From contig JASFXZ010000001.1 of assembly GCA_032209605.1 (NCBI GenBank), positions 27,222,619 through 27,286,618 on the forward strand: DNA of 64,000 bases. Reading direction: 5' to 3'. The translations under genes were made by a program, and so were the position numbers. The notes beneath the pieces were generated by a model. It was not told the origin of the DNA. It worked only from the letters and a program-made list of their open reading frames with translations, and searched no databases. The stretch is from Mactromeris polynyma (lineage: Eukaryota > Mollusca > Bivalvia > Venerida > Mactridae). This document shows positions 1 through 11,265 of this stretch, piece by piece (positions within the stretch are counted from its first letter, which is position 1; each line of letters opens with the position of its first letter).

Positions 1-1635
1 ACCAGCCCAAATTATATAAGTTTATCAGGTTTCTCTTGTTGAATGTATCACAACTAAAACTCATTTTGAAAAATGTTGGCCGACAACATCAGTTCTCACG
101 CTGAATATTAGTGTCAGTACACCGTTCCTTTATACTTGAATCTTTTGACTATAGTAGAATGGAATTTCTTAATAAAATTGCAACAAAAGGCAACATAGTT
201 TCATTTCATACGAACTATTATACAAACGTTCGTCATTAAAACTGAATTATTATACAAATTTATTGTAGTGTATAAAACTAACAATTGCCTTAACTCCGGC
301 TAACAGTAACAAAAGATGGTTTTATATTTCAATATCAATATCGCCGACTCGGGTTTCCGTGTCTTGTCCCAATGAAAAAGGGACGTAAATGAAAACAAGC
401 GTCTATTGAGATGGATATGAATAGACTTAAACGGCTGAGTGACCCAGACAATGACACGTGACCCTTTAAGCTTCCTTTAAGGAACAGGTGCTCCGAAATA
501 TCGGTTGCTGAGTTTGTTTTGCCAAACACATAGTGTACATGCTGTCTACAATTTGTCCTGCCCCTTGTCCCTTACTTATCTGGGGATTGAACTCGGTTGA
601 TACTGTCTGATGATCCTTTAATTGTAAATATCAACATTTTGTGTTCGTTCCGATCAAACTGCTGGGTCCTTCCTAAATAGCCAAATAGTTCAGACTCTGA
701 ATAAAACTTCCAAGATAGTACAGTTCAAGTGCCAAACAGAATTGAAATGATTAATTCTGTACAGCTTCACTTCATTAAGTATACTGTGCAAGGAAATATG
801 TTGCGTATCTTTTGACAATTTCCCAATTACTATTTAAAACGTTCCATTTCTCTTAAGTTATCCTAAGTTTGAAATTAAGTTTTCAAAGATAGTTATAACA
901 TAACTATGATATTATCAGTTTTAGTGGCTACTAAGCCGAATCCACCACTAAAAAACCGCGGCCCATTTTCGAAATTACATGGATTAAGAAATCACAATTT
1001 TACATTCGTTTACAAACAAACCGATCCGATTCTTTTTTGTGACCGTTAAATGTTTTCAAAACCCACAAATGCAAAGCTGTATCATTAATTACAGTAATTT
1101 CATTTGCCATTTTATTCATCGAAATACCCCCTTCTTAATTTCTCAGCTATTTTGTACTTCAAATTTATGAAGATACACGACTTGGTCGAATAAACGAAAC
1201 ATGTAACAAAAGCGACTTTCTCAATTTCAATAGATGCCTGTATCTTTTTCTTATCCGGTCTTTTGTTAGTGTGGAATATATAATTTCGAGTATTGTTCTC
1301 AATGTCATATAACACTGGTCGTCTTCTTCGGCTTTTATTCTATCCTTACAATAGTAGAAAACGAGAACTGACCGTAAAAAGTGGATAAAAGGATCCGGTA
1401 AACCAGCATACTACAATGTTACAATAGATTTGAGATTTTTCTACATTCTAGTCTGGTCGACAGTGAACACACGACATTTTTGTACTGCGTTATAAAACTG
1501 GATAATGTTATAGTTATGTTGTTTGATCATGGATGAGATTATTTACATGTTATATGGATTGGGTGGATAACACATACGAGGTAATTATTATGAATCGTGA
1601 TAATAAATTTATTTATAACTACTATAGTCCCGTCT
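1..1635. other. AT-rich unique sequence, no gene seen
   Basis: Only short open frames occur here and none has a recognisable domain or repeat structure. I see no tandem repeat, RNA gene or transposon protein. It is probably intergenic or intronic DNA. Confidence 0.55.
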
Positions 1636-1750
1636 AGCTATGGAGGCTCCGTGGCCAAAGGGTAGAACGCCTCACTCCTGATCTGAAGGTAATGGGTTCG
1701 AGGTTTCACCATGGACATCACTATCCATTTAATAGACCTGGTACTGGGTA
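1636..1750 (+). mobile_element. tRNA-derived SINE-like element
   Basis: The head has a tRNA-like internal Pol III promoter: an A-box-like TGGCCAAAGGGT near 1652 and a B-box-like GGTTCGAGGTT near 1695, about 43 bp apart as in tRNA-derived SINEs. The cloverleaf is degenerate because the T-stem does not pair well, so it is not a functional tRNA gene. The downstream body (TACTGGGTAATAACCCGGGC) resembles the bodies of the elements at 39.4 and 46.6 kb. The 3' part runs straight into a three-copy 34-bp tandem repeat. The family name is not known to me. Confidence 0.6.
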
Positions 1751-1857
1751 ATAACCCGGGCAGCAGCCATCGAGAGTGGTTGACATAACCCAGGCAGCAG
1801 CCATCGGGAGTGGTTGACATAACCCAGGCAGCAGCCATCGAGAGTGGTTGACATAAC
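1751..1857. repeat. 34-bp tandem repeat, about 3.1 copies, in a SINE tail
   Basis: Units start at 1751, 1785 and 1819, with the stub of a fourth at 1853. Each begins ATAACCC(A/G)GGCAGCAGCC and they differ at only a few positions. The first unit overlaps the conserved 3' body of the SINE-like element immediately upstream, so the array seems to be an expansion of SINE tail sequence. The short minus-strand open frames here are repeat artefacts. Confidence 0.93.
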
Positions 1858-3228
1858 ATCAATAAGTGCTTCACAATCGCTGTAAAATAAATAATTTAGA
1901 TTCATTGTCTCCTCCGACAGTTGAGATGACATCTTAAATACAGGCTTATGTAATGTATATAATTATTTCATTCAATTTCTCTGATTTAATGTTTTTTATA
2001 GATAGTGTAGAAAAGTCACTCGGCTCGCTACTGATTCCTGTTGGGAAGTTGTCCATTGCCTACATAAGACTTGATCATGAACTACCCCACTAACGGTTGT
2101 ATACTTGTTTTACTGAAAATGAGAATGAACATGGAAGGAACAGGGACTTTTTATACTGAAACTATGAAATTATTAAGATTGGGTCTGGGGGTAAGGGACT
2201 GGCCATCGAGAATACAAGACAGGCCTCACGACATTAGTACAATGTAGTTTGATGTCATGCCAACCAGTTCACGTAATGTGGAGGGAAAAGGTGTTTAATC
2301 CCTTCCTTCCAATATTACCTAACCCCAAGGTATCACTGTATCTCGGTTCAAAGTCATGAAACTGACTTTGGAAACCAGCCTCAGAAAACATCCGCTTGTC
2401 ATTGATCAATTCCAAGACCGCACTCAGGACCTACCCATAAGATGATTCAGCTTTGAGAAAACTCCAATCAACATGTGCCGTAAAAATATCAAAATTTTAC
2501 GTTTCAATAAGGTGGATGTGTAGCTCACTGTTTGGCAAGTTTTGAGTTTTAATTATACCTTACTCCGTGTGATTTTGTTCATTTTCAATTGATTGACGCA
2601 TTATTCACTTCATTTAACTTCTCACCAGCAAACATAAATACTTTACATATAAAAGGACAATGGGTCTTTATGTTAACAAACTTTTGAAATAGTATCGCTA
2701 ATGAACGAATAATAGAAGCTGTATAAAGTATCGCTTTCATGGACAGAGTGCTCCATCAATTAACAACACGTAGTCATTTCCCAGTCAATTAATTTACACG
2801 TATAGTATTATACACGTATTTCATAACAATCTGTGGTTCATTTAAGAAATACTATGATGGTTTGTGTATAAAACACAATGCCTTTTTTTAATGAGCAATA
2901 AAACATTATTTTTTCTGTATGAAAGCAAAACTGGTGATTAATACTGTATAGATGAAAATCTTTCCCTAACAAAAAACCCAAATCGAAAGTTAAAAAATTC
3001 CGACCTGAAGTGACGCGTTTGGTATAAATAATATGAAATCGATATTTTTCAACAATTTATTGAAATGTCTATTTAGCTGCAGTGTAATCTTTCCAAACCA
3101 CCGTTCTCTAGAGCATCCACCTCTTTGAAAACACTATCAGCTTTTATGGAAGAAAATTTAACCTCTATAAAACGACCACTTCTTATCAACAACAAAACGT
3201 GTCATCTTCACACGGATGTTTCTCCATC
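1858..3228. other. Unique sequence, no gene seen
   Basis: AT-rich unique sequence between two minisatellites. I see no open frame of note, no splice-bounded coding stretch and no repeat. Confidence 0.5.
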
Positions 3229-4423
3229 AGGTTACATTGTATACTCGTAAAGCTTCTCACTACATCTGTCATTGAGGTTACACTGTATACTCGTAAAGCT
3301 TCTCACTACATCTGTCATTGAGGTTACACTGTATACTCGTAAAGCTTCTCACTACATCTGTCATTGAGGTTACACTGTATACTCGTAAAGCTTCTCACTA
3401 CATCTGTCATTGAGGTTACACGGTATGCTCGTAAAGCTTCTCACTACATCTGTCATTGAGGTTACACTGTATACTCGTAAAGGTTCTCACTACATCTGTC
3501 ATTGAGGTTACACTGTATACTCGTAAAGCTTCTCACTACATCTGTCATTGAGGTTACACTGTATACACGTAAAGCTTCTCACCACATCTGTCATTGAGGT
3601 AACATTTTATACTCGTAAAGCTTCTCACCACATCTGTCATTGAAGTTACATTGTATACTCGTAAAGCTTCTCACTACATCTGTCATTGAAGTTACATTGT
3701 ATACTCGTAAAGCTTCTCACCACATCTGTCATTGAGGTTACACTGTATACTCGTAAAGCTTCTCACTACATCTGTCATTGAGGTTACACTAAATACTCGT
3801 AAAGCTTCTCACTACATCTGTCATTGAGGTTACATTGTATACTCGTAAAGCTTCTCACTACATCTGTCATTGAGGTTACACTGTATACTCGTAAAGCTTC
3901 TCACTACATCTGTCATTGAGGTTACACTGTATACACGTAAAGCTTCTCACCACATCTGTCATTGAGGTTACATTGTATACTCGTAAAGCTTCTCACTACA
4001 TCTGTCATTGAGGTTACATTGTATACTCGTAAAGCTTCTCACCACATCTGTCATTGAGGTTACATTGTATACTCGTAAAGCCTCTCACTACATCTGTCAT
4101 TGAGGTTACATTGTATACTCGTAAAGCTTCTCACTACATCTGTCATTGAGGTTACACGGTATACTCGTAAAGCTTCTCACTACATCTGTCATTGAGGTTA
4201 CACTGTATACTCGTAAAGGTTCTCACTACATCTGTCATTGAAGTTACTCTGTATACTCGTAAAGCTTCTCACTACATCTGTCATTGAGGTTACATTGTAT
4301 ACTCGTAAAGCTTCTCACCACATCTGTCATTGAGGTTACATTGTGTACTCGTAAAGCTTCTCACTACATCTGTCATTGAGGTTACATTGTATACTCGTAA
4401 AGCTTCTCACTACATCTGTCATT
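3229..4423. repeat. 46-bp minisatellite, about 26 copies
   Basis: The period is 46 bp; the unit contains AGGTTACACTGTATACTCG followed by TAAAGCTTCTCACTACATC and TGTCATT. The length of 1195 bp equals 26.0 units with almost no indels. Variant positions include GTATAC(T/A)CG, CACTAC/CACCAC and AAAGCTT/AAAGGTT. Rare variants recur at fixed offsets: AAAGGTT at 3479 and 4215 (736 bp, 16 units) and TATACACG near 3563 and 3931 (368 bp, 8 units). This indicates block duplication of groups of units. Most frames contain stop codons. Confidence 0.98.
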
Positions 4424-4431
4424 TATAGATA

Positions 4432-4451
4432 TACATGTACATGTACATGTA
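4432..4451. repeat. (TACATG)n microsatellite
   Basis: Three and a third copies of the self-complementary hexamer TACATG immediately follow the 46-mer array. Confidence 0.85.
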
Positions 4452-4739
4452 TTAATCTGCATCTATTGCCATGACCTCAGCCTACAGAAAGTGTAAGAAT
4501 GTCAAACGGACCCATCGAAGCTGAAGACCTGCAGTGAACAACCAATCCTCCGTTTATAAATCTGTAATGTTATACCATTATATTCCTATCAGAACAAGGA
4601 GTATTGCATCATAGCCTGTGTTGAGCAAGCACGTGTAGAGAAGGGCCATTGTTACACTGGGTTGGTCTTTATATACAGAGGTTGATGCAGGATGAAATAA
4701 AGTAATTATAGTGTCTCGTCTCCCTCCCTAGTTTAAGGG

Positions 4740-4932
4740 TCAGCCATTTCTGACTTATGAAGCATATGTTTTCTGAGCACATCCCGATTCATATCATTTA
4801 ATGCCAGGCACCAGACAATTAGACAGATGGTAACCATTGCTTAACTAGCTGGTGTCTAACCAACTGGGATGGTAACCTTCGACCTCTTGCTCCCAAGGCG
4901 GATGCCTAAATCACTCGGCCACGCTAGACGCT
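4740..4932 (-). mobile_element. tRNA-derived SINE-like element, minus strand
   Basis: On the minus strand, reading from about 4932, the sequence has GCGTGGCCGAGTGATTTAGG (A-box-like, similar to class II Leu/Ser tRNAs), then GCATCCGCCTTGGGAGCAAG, then a diverged B-box-like AGGTCGAAGGTTACC. Unique-looking SINE-body sequence continues to lower coordinates. It looks like a decayed tRNA-headed retroposon rather than a tRNA gene, since the T-loop TTC is altered. The 3' limit is uncertain. It appears to be a different SINE family from the 1.6/39.4/46.6 kb group. Confidence 0.5.
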
Positions 4933-5020
4933 TTTATATTGCGTTCGTTTTCAAATTCGGCCAAAAATGACAACTGATAATATATGTGTTTTTCTAACAC
5001 TCGTTTCTCTTATTTTTCAG

Positions 5021-5392
5021 GAACTTTTTTAACCCATCAGTGACTAGAATTCTCACCGTGGAATATATTCAGTAACATCACTCGTTATGTCTTTATTCAA
5101 CGTTTGAATCGTCCAAGTGTGAATTAAATATAGTGCTTGGTTGAAAATCGGTGCTTATGTCTAAATTACATATTTTTGTAAAAAAGAGCTTGTTAAATAG
5201 TTGTGAAATATTTAATTAATAGTGGATACCTTGTTGTAAAAATTTAGTTCTGAAATTGATGGTGGATTTCGTGAATCACGTGTTTGAAAAAATGCTTGCT
5301 TGGAATTTAAAGTGTATGCGAATGGAGAGTTTATTGTGAGTGTATTATACTGGAACATGGATACTTGGATTAATTGCTGTCAATTTAATAAG
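5021..5392 (+). other. Candidate 5' exon (mostly UTR) with start codon near donor
   Basis: A pyrimidine-rich acceptor ending TTATTTTTCAG closes at 5020 and a strong donor AAG|GTAAGA lies at 5392/5393. The enclosed 372 bp is mostly not translatable. Near its end an ATG at 5357 opens a frame reading MDTWINCCQFNK up to the donor, and the frame is open upstream back to about 5288. This is the arrangement expected of a 5' UTR exon with the first codons of a gene, or of an internal exon. I do not recognise the peptide, and no downstream exon can be identified in the window. Chance splice-like signals are common in AT-rich DNA. Confidence 0.2.
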
Positions 5393-5740
5393 GTAAGACA
5401 TTAATGTTTTAATCATCAAACGTTTACTGAAATACAATGTAGTTCATTTAGTTAAAAATATTTGTACTTGTCACGTGGCTGCTAAAACTCTTCGTGCGTG
5501 CAATTTATTATTGTACTCAACACAATAAAGACGTACCTTCTTAACGCATATCGCGCGTTGACATTTGAGGATGAAAAGTTGCCCTGAATAATTTCCCATT
5601 GAATTAAAACATTCATATTGCTGTTATCAGATTTGATCTCTGTGTTTTAATTTCTTCTTCCAATTGTCATTAGGTAATGTTTTATCTAGGAATAAAATAT
5701 TGATGGTCATTATATTGTGCGTTTCTTATAGAGTTGGGTA
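5393..5740. other. Unique sequence, no gene seen
   Basis: AT-rich sequence downstream of the candidate donor. It contains GTCACGTGGC near 5469 and a short imperfect palindrome near 5546-5562. If 5021-5392 is an exon, this would be intron. Confidence 0.45.
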
Positions 5741-5875
5741 TACTTTTTCAGATCACATACATTAGTATTGCATTGAATCAATTTATACTTTTTCAGATCA
5801 CATACATTAGTATTGCATTGAATCAATTTATACTTTTTCAGATCACATACATTAGTATTGCATTGAATCAATTTA
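5741..5875. repeat. 45-bp tandem repeat, 3 identical copies
   Basis: Units begin TACTTTTTCAGATCACATAC at 5741, 5786 and 5831. The copies are identical, implying recent duplication. Each contains a CTTTTTCAG splice-acceptor-like string by coincidence of sequence. The 66-residue minus-strand open frame here is a by-product of the 45-bp (15-codon) period. Confidence 0.97.
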
Positions 5876-6384
5876 ATTGATGAAAGGAGAAGATCGAAGC
5901 AATTTTGCATTCATCCATTTGCATTGCCATTTAGGGCAGGAAATTATCAGTGAATCACAAATACTTATTCCGTTTACTTGGAGAAAACATAATTAAGATG
6001 TAATATTTGACATGGCCTCAGACTTATAAAACACTTGGTACGAGTATCAAAATGTATCCAATATGTCTTTTTATGATAATATCGATTTTGAAATGACAAA
6101 TATTACATTTTTTCCAAATAACAAGGCGTCTTAATCCTGAACTTTGAGAACAACATTCAGTTTTAGTTGCTTCAAGTAAATAGACCTTCAATTACAGTCG
6201 TCCCGCTATAATGAGATATTTAATACTATATATATGTAAGATGCAAGTAAATGCCTTCTTTGCATAAGTTCATGTAGAATAACTTGTATCTATCTCACGT
6301 TTGAATCTGCTTGTCAAGATGTGAAAGGCAAACAAGTGCGACTGCTTCTGTTTATATATATTGTACTCGTATGTGTTCATTGCT
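5876..6384. other. Unique sequence, no gene seen
   Basis: AT-rich sequence with no open frame of note and no repeat recognised before the degenerate lead-in to the 85-mer array. Confidence 0.5.
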
Positions 6385-6536
6385 TGGGGTATTCTTTATC
6401 AGAGGAGGTCTTTCTTTAGAGGTGGTATTTATTGAAAGGTGACCTTTATTAGGAAATATTGTTTAATTCGAGGCATTTTGTACTTCGATTTAGTCTTTTT
6501 TGAAAACAGACATTATCTTGAGGTGTTCATTATTTT
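6385..6536. repeat. Degenerate lead-in to the 85-bp array
   Basis: The sequence carries imperfect GAGGTRTTCNTTATT-like and GAGGTGGTCTTTA-like motifs (for example near 6387, 6418 and 6518) at irregular spacing. The same submotifs make up the regular 85-mer that follows, so this looks like the diverged ancestral edge of the array. Confidence 0.55.
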
Positions 6537-7002
6537 GAGGTATTCTTTATTTGGAGACATCGTTTATTTAGAGATGGTCTTTATATTGAGGTATTGATTA
6601 TTTGTTAGTATCGTTTGTACAGAGGTATTCCTTATTTGGAGACATCGTTTATTCAGAGGTGGTCTTTATATTGAGGTATTGATTATTTGTTAGTATCGTT
6701 TGTACAGAGGTATTCCTTATTTGGAGACATCGTTTATTTAGAGGTGGTCTTTATATTGAGGTATTGATTATTTGTAAGTATCGTTTGTACAGAGGTATTC
6801 CTTATTTGGAGACATCGTTTATTTAGAGGTGGTCTTTATATTGAGGTATTGATTATTTGTTAGTATCGTTTGTACAGAGGTATTCCTTATTTGGAGACAT
6901 CGTTTATTCAGAGATGGTCTTTATATTGAGGTGATGATTATTTGTTAGTATCGTTTGTACAGAGGTATTCCTTATTTGGAGACATCGTTTATTTAGAGTT
7001 GG
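6537..7002. repeat. 85-bp minisatellite, about 5.5 copies
   Basis: Units start at 6537, 6622, 6707, 6792, 6877 and 6962 (partial), each beginning GAGGTATTC(C/T)TTATTTGGAG. The unit contains the submotif GAGGT three times (GAGGTATTC, GAGGTGGTC, GAGGTATTG), pointing to an origin from a shorter unit of about 30 bp. Confidence 0.96.
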
Positions 7003-7710
7003 ACTTTTACACGAGTTTGATTGACAAGAATGTAGAGAGTTGACTGTTTAACGTATTTACATACACTCCGCTTTGTAAGGGCAAGTTTACATTGTGTTTG
7101 TGTTTATGCAATATTTTTACAATGGCGTCTTACCAAAAATCGTTGAATAGACTTAATGCGTAATTATCCTTACTTGGACTAATGGAAATATTTTTAGGCA
7201 ATAAGGGTTTGTGTAGGATTTTGTAACTTCACACTAGTGTGAAAACTGTCTATTCGTCCATTTGTATAGAAAGCTTCCATTGTCGTCGGACAATATTACT
7301 GTCTCAATGATACCATAGTATGTACAGTGTTGTCATTTTGTTTGTGCGCAATTCATATACCGAGAGTTGTTAAAGCAAAAGAAAACGATGTGTATTTATA
7401 TGTGTATACACTTACCCTAGTATTGCGTTCATATTGTGTTTCAACATAACAACAAAGTAAGGCACGCTTGTTCTTTCGTACACTGCAAGCGGTATATACA
7501 CGTTTGTTTGTCCGTTTCATCATATACTCGTATATATAGAAATTGCACTTAGATTTGGAAAATGTATGTCTACGTTATTTTAACAAGTGCGTTTGATTGA
7601 GATACCCTAACGGTTTACTGAAAAGCCTCGGTCCAACTATTACTTGCCCGTGCAGGTTGTCTAAAAATCTGAAAGGTCTTAAACAAATAATCAGTCGATC
7701 CACCCCCACA
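7003..7710. other. Unique sequence, no gene seen
   Basis: AT-rich sequence with no recognisable element. The right end (7597-7710) forms the non-repetitive start of open frames that run into the 45-mer array. Confidence 0.5.
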
Positions 7711-7981
7711 AGTGAATCGTCGTACTGTGAACGTACCACGTGTCATGATGACTCTAGTGAATCGTCGTACTGTGAACGTACCACGTGTCATGATGACTCT
7801 AGTGAATCGTCGTACTGTGAACGTACCACGTGTCATGATGACTCTAGTTAATCGTCGTACTGTGAACGTACCACGTGTCATGATGACTCTAGTGAATCGT
7901 CGTACTGTGAACGTACCACGTGTCATGATGACTCTAGTGAATCGTTGTACTGTGAACGTACCACGTGTCAGGATGGCTCTA
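7711..7981. repeat. 45-bp minisatellite, 6 copies, one E-box per unit
   Basis: The unit is AGTGAATCGTCGTACTGTGA + ACGTACCACGTG + TCATGATGACTCT. Each copy has a CACGTG palindrome at 7737, 7782, 7827, 7872, 7917 and 7962, exactly 45 bp apart, and a TCATGA palindrome just downstream. The period is a multiple of three and several frames lack stops, producing the open frames 7597-7851 (+), 7712-8020 (+) and 7615-7926 (-). Overlapping frames on both strands argue against real coding. CACGTG is the core site of bHLH factors such as USF, MYC/MAX and CLOCK/BMAL; function here is inference. Confidence 0.96.
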
Positions 7982-8926
7982 GGGAGACGTTGTACGCACG
8001 GTGACTGTAAATGTACGTAAAGTCATGAACGGATATTAGAATGCTAGCGGTACTCGGTGCGTAATTATAACTCAAACAATAAAAACACATTTCTATGTAC
8101 ATCAAAGTTGGTAGTCTATGTACCGAACGTACATCAGCAATCATATTTATTTTGTCAGAATCAATATCTATGTTACAATTACTTCTTGCAATTCCTATTA
8201 ATTAGTCTCCGATCTAGAAATAAACATATCACTTAGTAGTGATCTTCATTTTTTATTGGTAATAGATAGCATGTAAAGATCGTTAGAAAGTGAAATACAA
8301 TTTAGTAATAAATACGTCTCAGTCACCCTGCATAACATTTTACATACTGGAGTGTTTGTTTGTACATCGAAAGAAATATGTTTAATTGAAAACGACACCA
8401 CTCGATTACTACACTCGCCCACTTCCTAAATGCAGCTGACTGTCATAATATATACATTTGGCATTATGTGTTTGTTTTCAACCATAGTTGGCCGGATAAT
8501 TGACTGGCTTGTCCTAGATATGGTTTTCTGGCGAGGTACAGAATATGAAAGGTGCAACCTATTGTTCGTAGGGTGTTCTACACGTGTATTGTATCAATGT
8601 TTTATATCGTTAATTTGATTGCTGTTACGAGTCGCAACTTTAAGAAAGTATGGATTTTTTATATAGTTTGATGACGAGGTAATAAAATAAGTTGATCATA
8701 ATTCTGGAGATACTGATACGGCCTTGTAATTCCTTTGAAAGCCTATGCCAATGGAACCTAAGAATATATTCAATTAAAAAAGAAGAGCAACCGGCAACAT
8801 TTACAAAACCGAGTTCTCATGGCATACTTCTACACACGATAGGTTGAAGTACGCACAGCCTGGGAGGGACACACACACAGTACCAAACGGATCAGGAGGT
8901 ACACACTCAACCAACAAACAAAGCTG
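7982..8926. other. Unique sequence, no gene seen
   Basis: Only short open frames (for example 8430-8618) with no recognisable features. No repeat was detected. Confidence 0.5.
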
Positions 8927-9032
8927 TATAAAATGGCTACATTATACCATGGAAACCACAGACATATGCCTAGAGCAAGTATAAAATGGCTGCACGATAC
9001 CATGGAAACCACAGACATATGCCTAGAGCAAG
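8927..9032. repeat. 53-bp tandem duplication
   Basis: Two copies start at 8927 and 8980, each beginning TATAAAATGGCT and continuing ACCATGGAAACCACAGACAT. Only a few bases differ near the start. Each begins with a TATA-box-like TATAAAA, probably by chance. Confidence 0.93.
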
Positions 9033-9199
9033 TTCTTTATTGCTAAAGGGGTTGATCATTTTTACGTTTTATCTTTAAACTTCGATTATTATCATTGTTG
9101 TACTGTTAATCATTTATCAAACTTTAATAATTATAACTTAGTCTGTGACTCCATGTATACATGTATTACTATTTATCACCTGAGTTTCTTTTGAACTGA

Positions 9200-9425
9200 C
9201 CTTGGCACCGCCCAAATGCGGGGATCTGATTATACATGCCCAACGTTCATGTCACCTTGGCACCGCCCAAATGCGGGGATCTGATTATACATGCCCAACG
9301 TTCATGTCACCTTGGCACCGCCCAAATGCGGGGATCTGATTATACATGCCCAACGTTCATGTCACCTTGGCACCGCCCAAATGCGGGGATCTGATTATAC
9401 ATGCCCAACGTTCATGTCACCTTGG
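9200..9425. repeat. 55-bp minisatellite, 4.1 copies
   Basis: Units start at 9200, 9255, 9310 and 9365, with a stub at 9420, each beginning CCTTGGCACCGCCCAAATGC. The four copies are essentially identical, suggesting recent amplification. The unit is more GC-rich than its surroundings. Because 55 is not a multiple of three, the frame shifts between units; the open frames at 9291-9551 are not convincing. Confidence 0.97.
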
Positions 9426-10856
9426 ACCGACGGACTTGCACTAGTGGTATTGACGTGTTTTTCCAAACCACGATACATCCATTTACTGTGCATCCTGGTG
9501 TGCAAACAAATCATAGAGAATGATCGTTCGGTAACCCCACTTTTGCAATGACATATCATTTTCCACAGAAAAAAAACGTATATTGAAATGTATACCCATA
9601 TTGCAAAAGGCATTTTACCATCAAAGGAAATATTTAAGCATTAGCTTTAAATACCAGATATCTTGACTTGCAATGAAAGCTGTTTATTTCCAATCACACC
9701 CAACTTGCTGTATTATGAATCATTCTTTCATATTTCTAAAGGACCGCATTAAATTAGTATGAAGTAACAACGCCATGTGGATATTCTAAATGAACACCGT
9801 TACTATAAATAGCTCTCTTTTATTTTTCTTTTCTTCTAAAAGTCATTCATCGTGCGCAAATCGATACGCGATATGATTATCAAATTTTGTATACATTCAA
9901 AAGTTATATTCATTCTTTATTCTTTGCACTTTATAACTGAAGATATCTCCTTTTCCTTCATACTGAATGCAGGTTGATACAAAACCGTCTATAGGAACTG
10001 AAAATGTCCATTCATTTCACTCTCTGAAATACCTTTCACAATTGAAAATCCCCTTTGAATTTCGTCTCAGGCGACTTTACAGAATCTAAATCGTTGGCAT
10101 TTGTTTTGCGCCAAACCCGTCGTCACAGACGGTCTTCAATAGCTTTTCACTATTCACACGAGCTGTGAAACTCTTTTGAATGAAATTCTTAATAAAACAG
10201 AAAAAAACACCATAGTTGTTAATAATGATCCGTATTGGTGAAGTTTTGTAGTTTTTGTCGAGAAACGCGAGTGGATATAAAGGAATGGCATAAAACATTG
10301 AATGGACGAAGTGAAAGAAGTATAGAATACTATTCAGTGTCCATCTCAATAAATGTTTTCTTTAGCCGAAGAATTGTACAAACTAAAGGCCATATGTTTC
10401 TCTGTAGATTCTCTACGCGTAACTGGAACATTGAACATTAGATAGTCGGTGTCTAGATGCGACAGAGGTCCAAGACCGATATGACTGGTGTTCTGAGGGT
10501 CATACGAATAGAAAGTGAAAGTATAGTACCTAATGGGAATTACTGTAAATAAGTTCCGACACTTTGTGTATTCTTTTTGTATTTATTTCAATTCTCTTAT
10601 CGGAATATTAAAGCACAATATGGAATTGCCAGCTACAGGATTTAAATCATTTTGAGTAAGTTGTTTTATAGTTTGTTGACAAGAAAATTTATATGTATGA
10701 TAGGATCAAACAAATGGAAAATCGTGTGTGTATGCACGTAATTTTATGATTTAGAATACATTAGTTCGATAATAAGCTGAAGAATGTTTGAATAATGTTT
10801 GTATGTTTTATATGTACCATACTATTATATTAAACCACTGAACTTCAGTTTGATGT
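9426..10856. other. Unique sequence, no gene seen
   Basis: Short, unrelated open frames on both strands (for example 10086-10349 minus and 10235-10441 plus, which overlap each other). No domain, repeat or RNA was recognised. Confidence 0.5.
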
Positions 10857-11265
10857 TGTTATCGTAATCACGAATCTCGGCGACAACATCAACTGCATTT
10901 CGTCTACATCATCGTCATCAATGTGGTCATCAGGAACATCACTAGCATCACGACACCATCACAATGTTACCACTAAGGCGACGATCACCAACTCATTCCC
11001 GACATCATTATAATTAACATTACAAAATCATCATCATCGCTGTTGTCGTCATCTTTATAATTATCTGTTATTACATTTGTATCTGCATCATCGTCACCAT
11101 TGTCATTCTTTGATATTCCAGTGTCTATTTTACTTTCATCATCACTATTTTATCCATTTTTATCTTCATAATATTGTTGAATCTATGTATCACCACCCCA
11201 CTACCACATCAATTGTCATCATCGTTATCATCATCAGTCTTATTGGAATTATTAACTTGATGTTT
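10857..11265. repeat. Cryptic ATC/CAT-rich low-complexity tract
   Basis: The tract is strongly enriched for the trinucleotides ATC, CAT and TCA without a strict period (for example ATCATCGTCATC near 10908 and TCATCATCG near 11030). The open frame 11077-11271, rich in His, Ile and Tyr, results from this composition. It looks like a decayed (ATC)n microsatellite. Confidence 0.75.

Noticed and set aside
1636..1715. Functional tRNA gene
   Set aside because: The A- and B-boxes are present but the acceptor and T stems do not pair, and the sequence continues into a SINE-like body.
4870..4932. Functional Leu/Ser-type tRNA on the minus strand
   Set aside because: The T-loop is altered (GGTCGAAGG) and the stems are imperfect; a SINE head fits better.
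7597..8020. Three open frames of 84-103 residues
   Set aside because: They are translations of the 45-bp repeat in different frames and strands, with no independent coding evidence.
8927..9032. TATA-box promoter pair
   Set aside because: TATAAAA is part of a 53-bp duplication in AT-rich DNA and no transcript start or gene follows.
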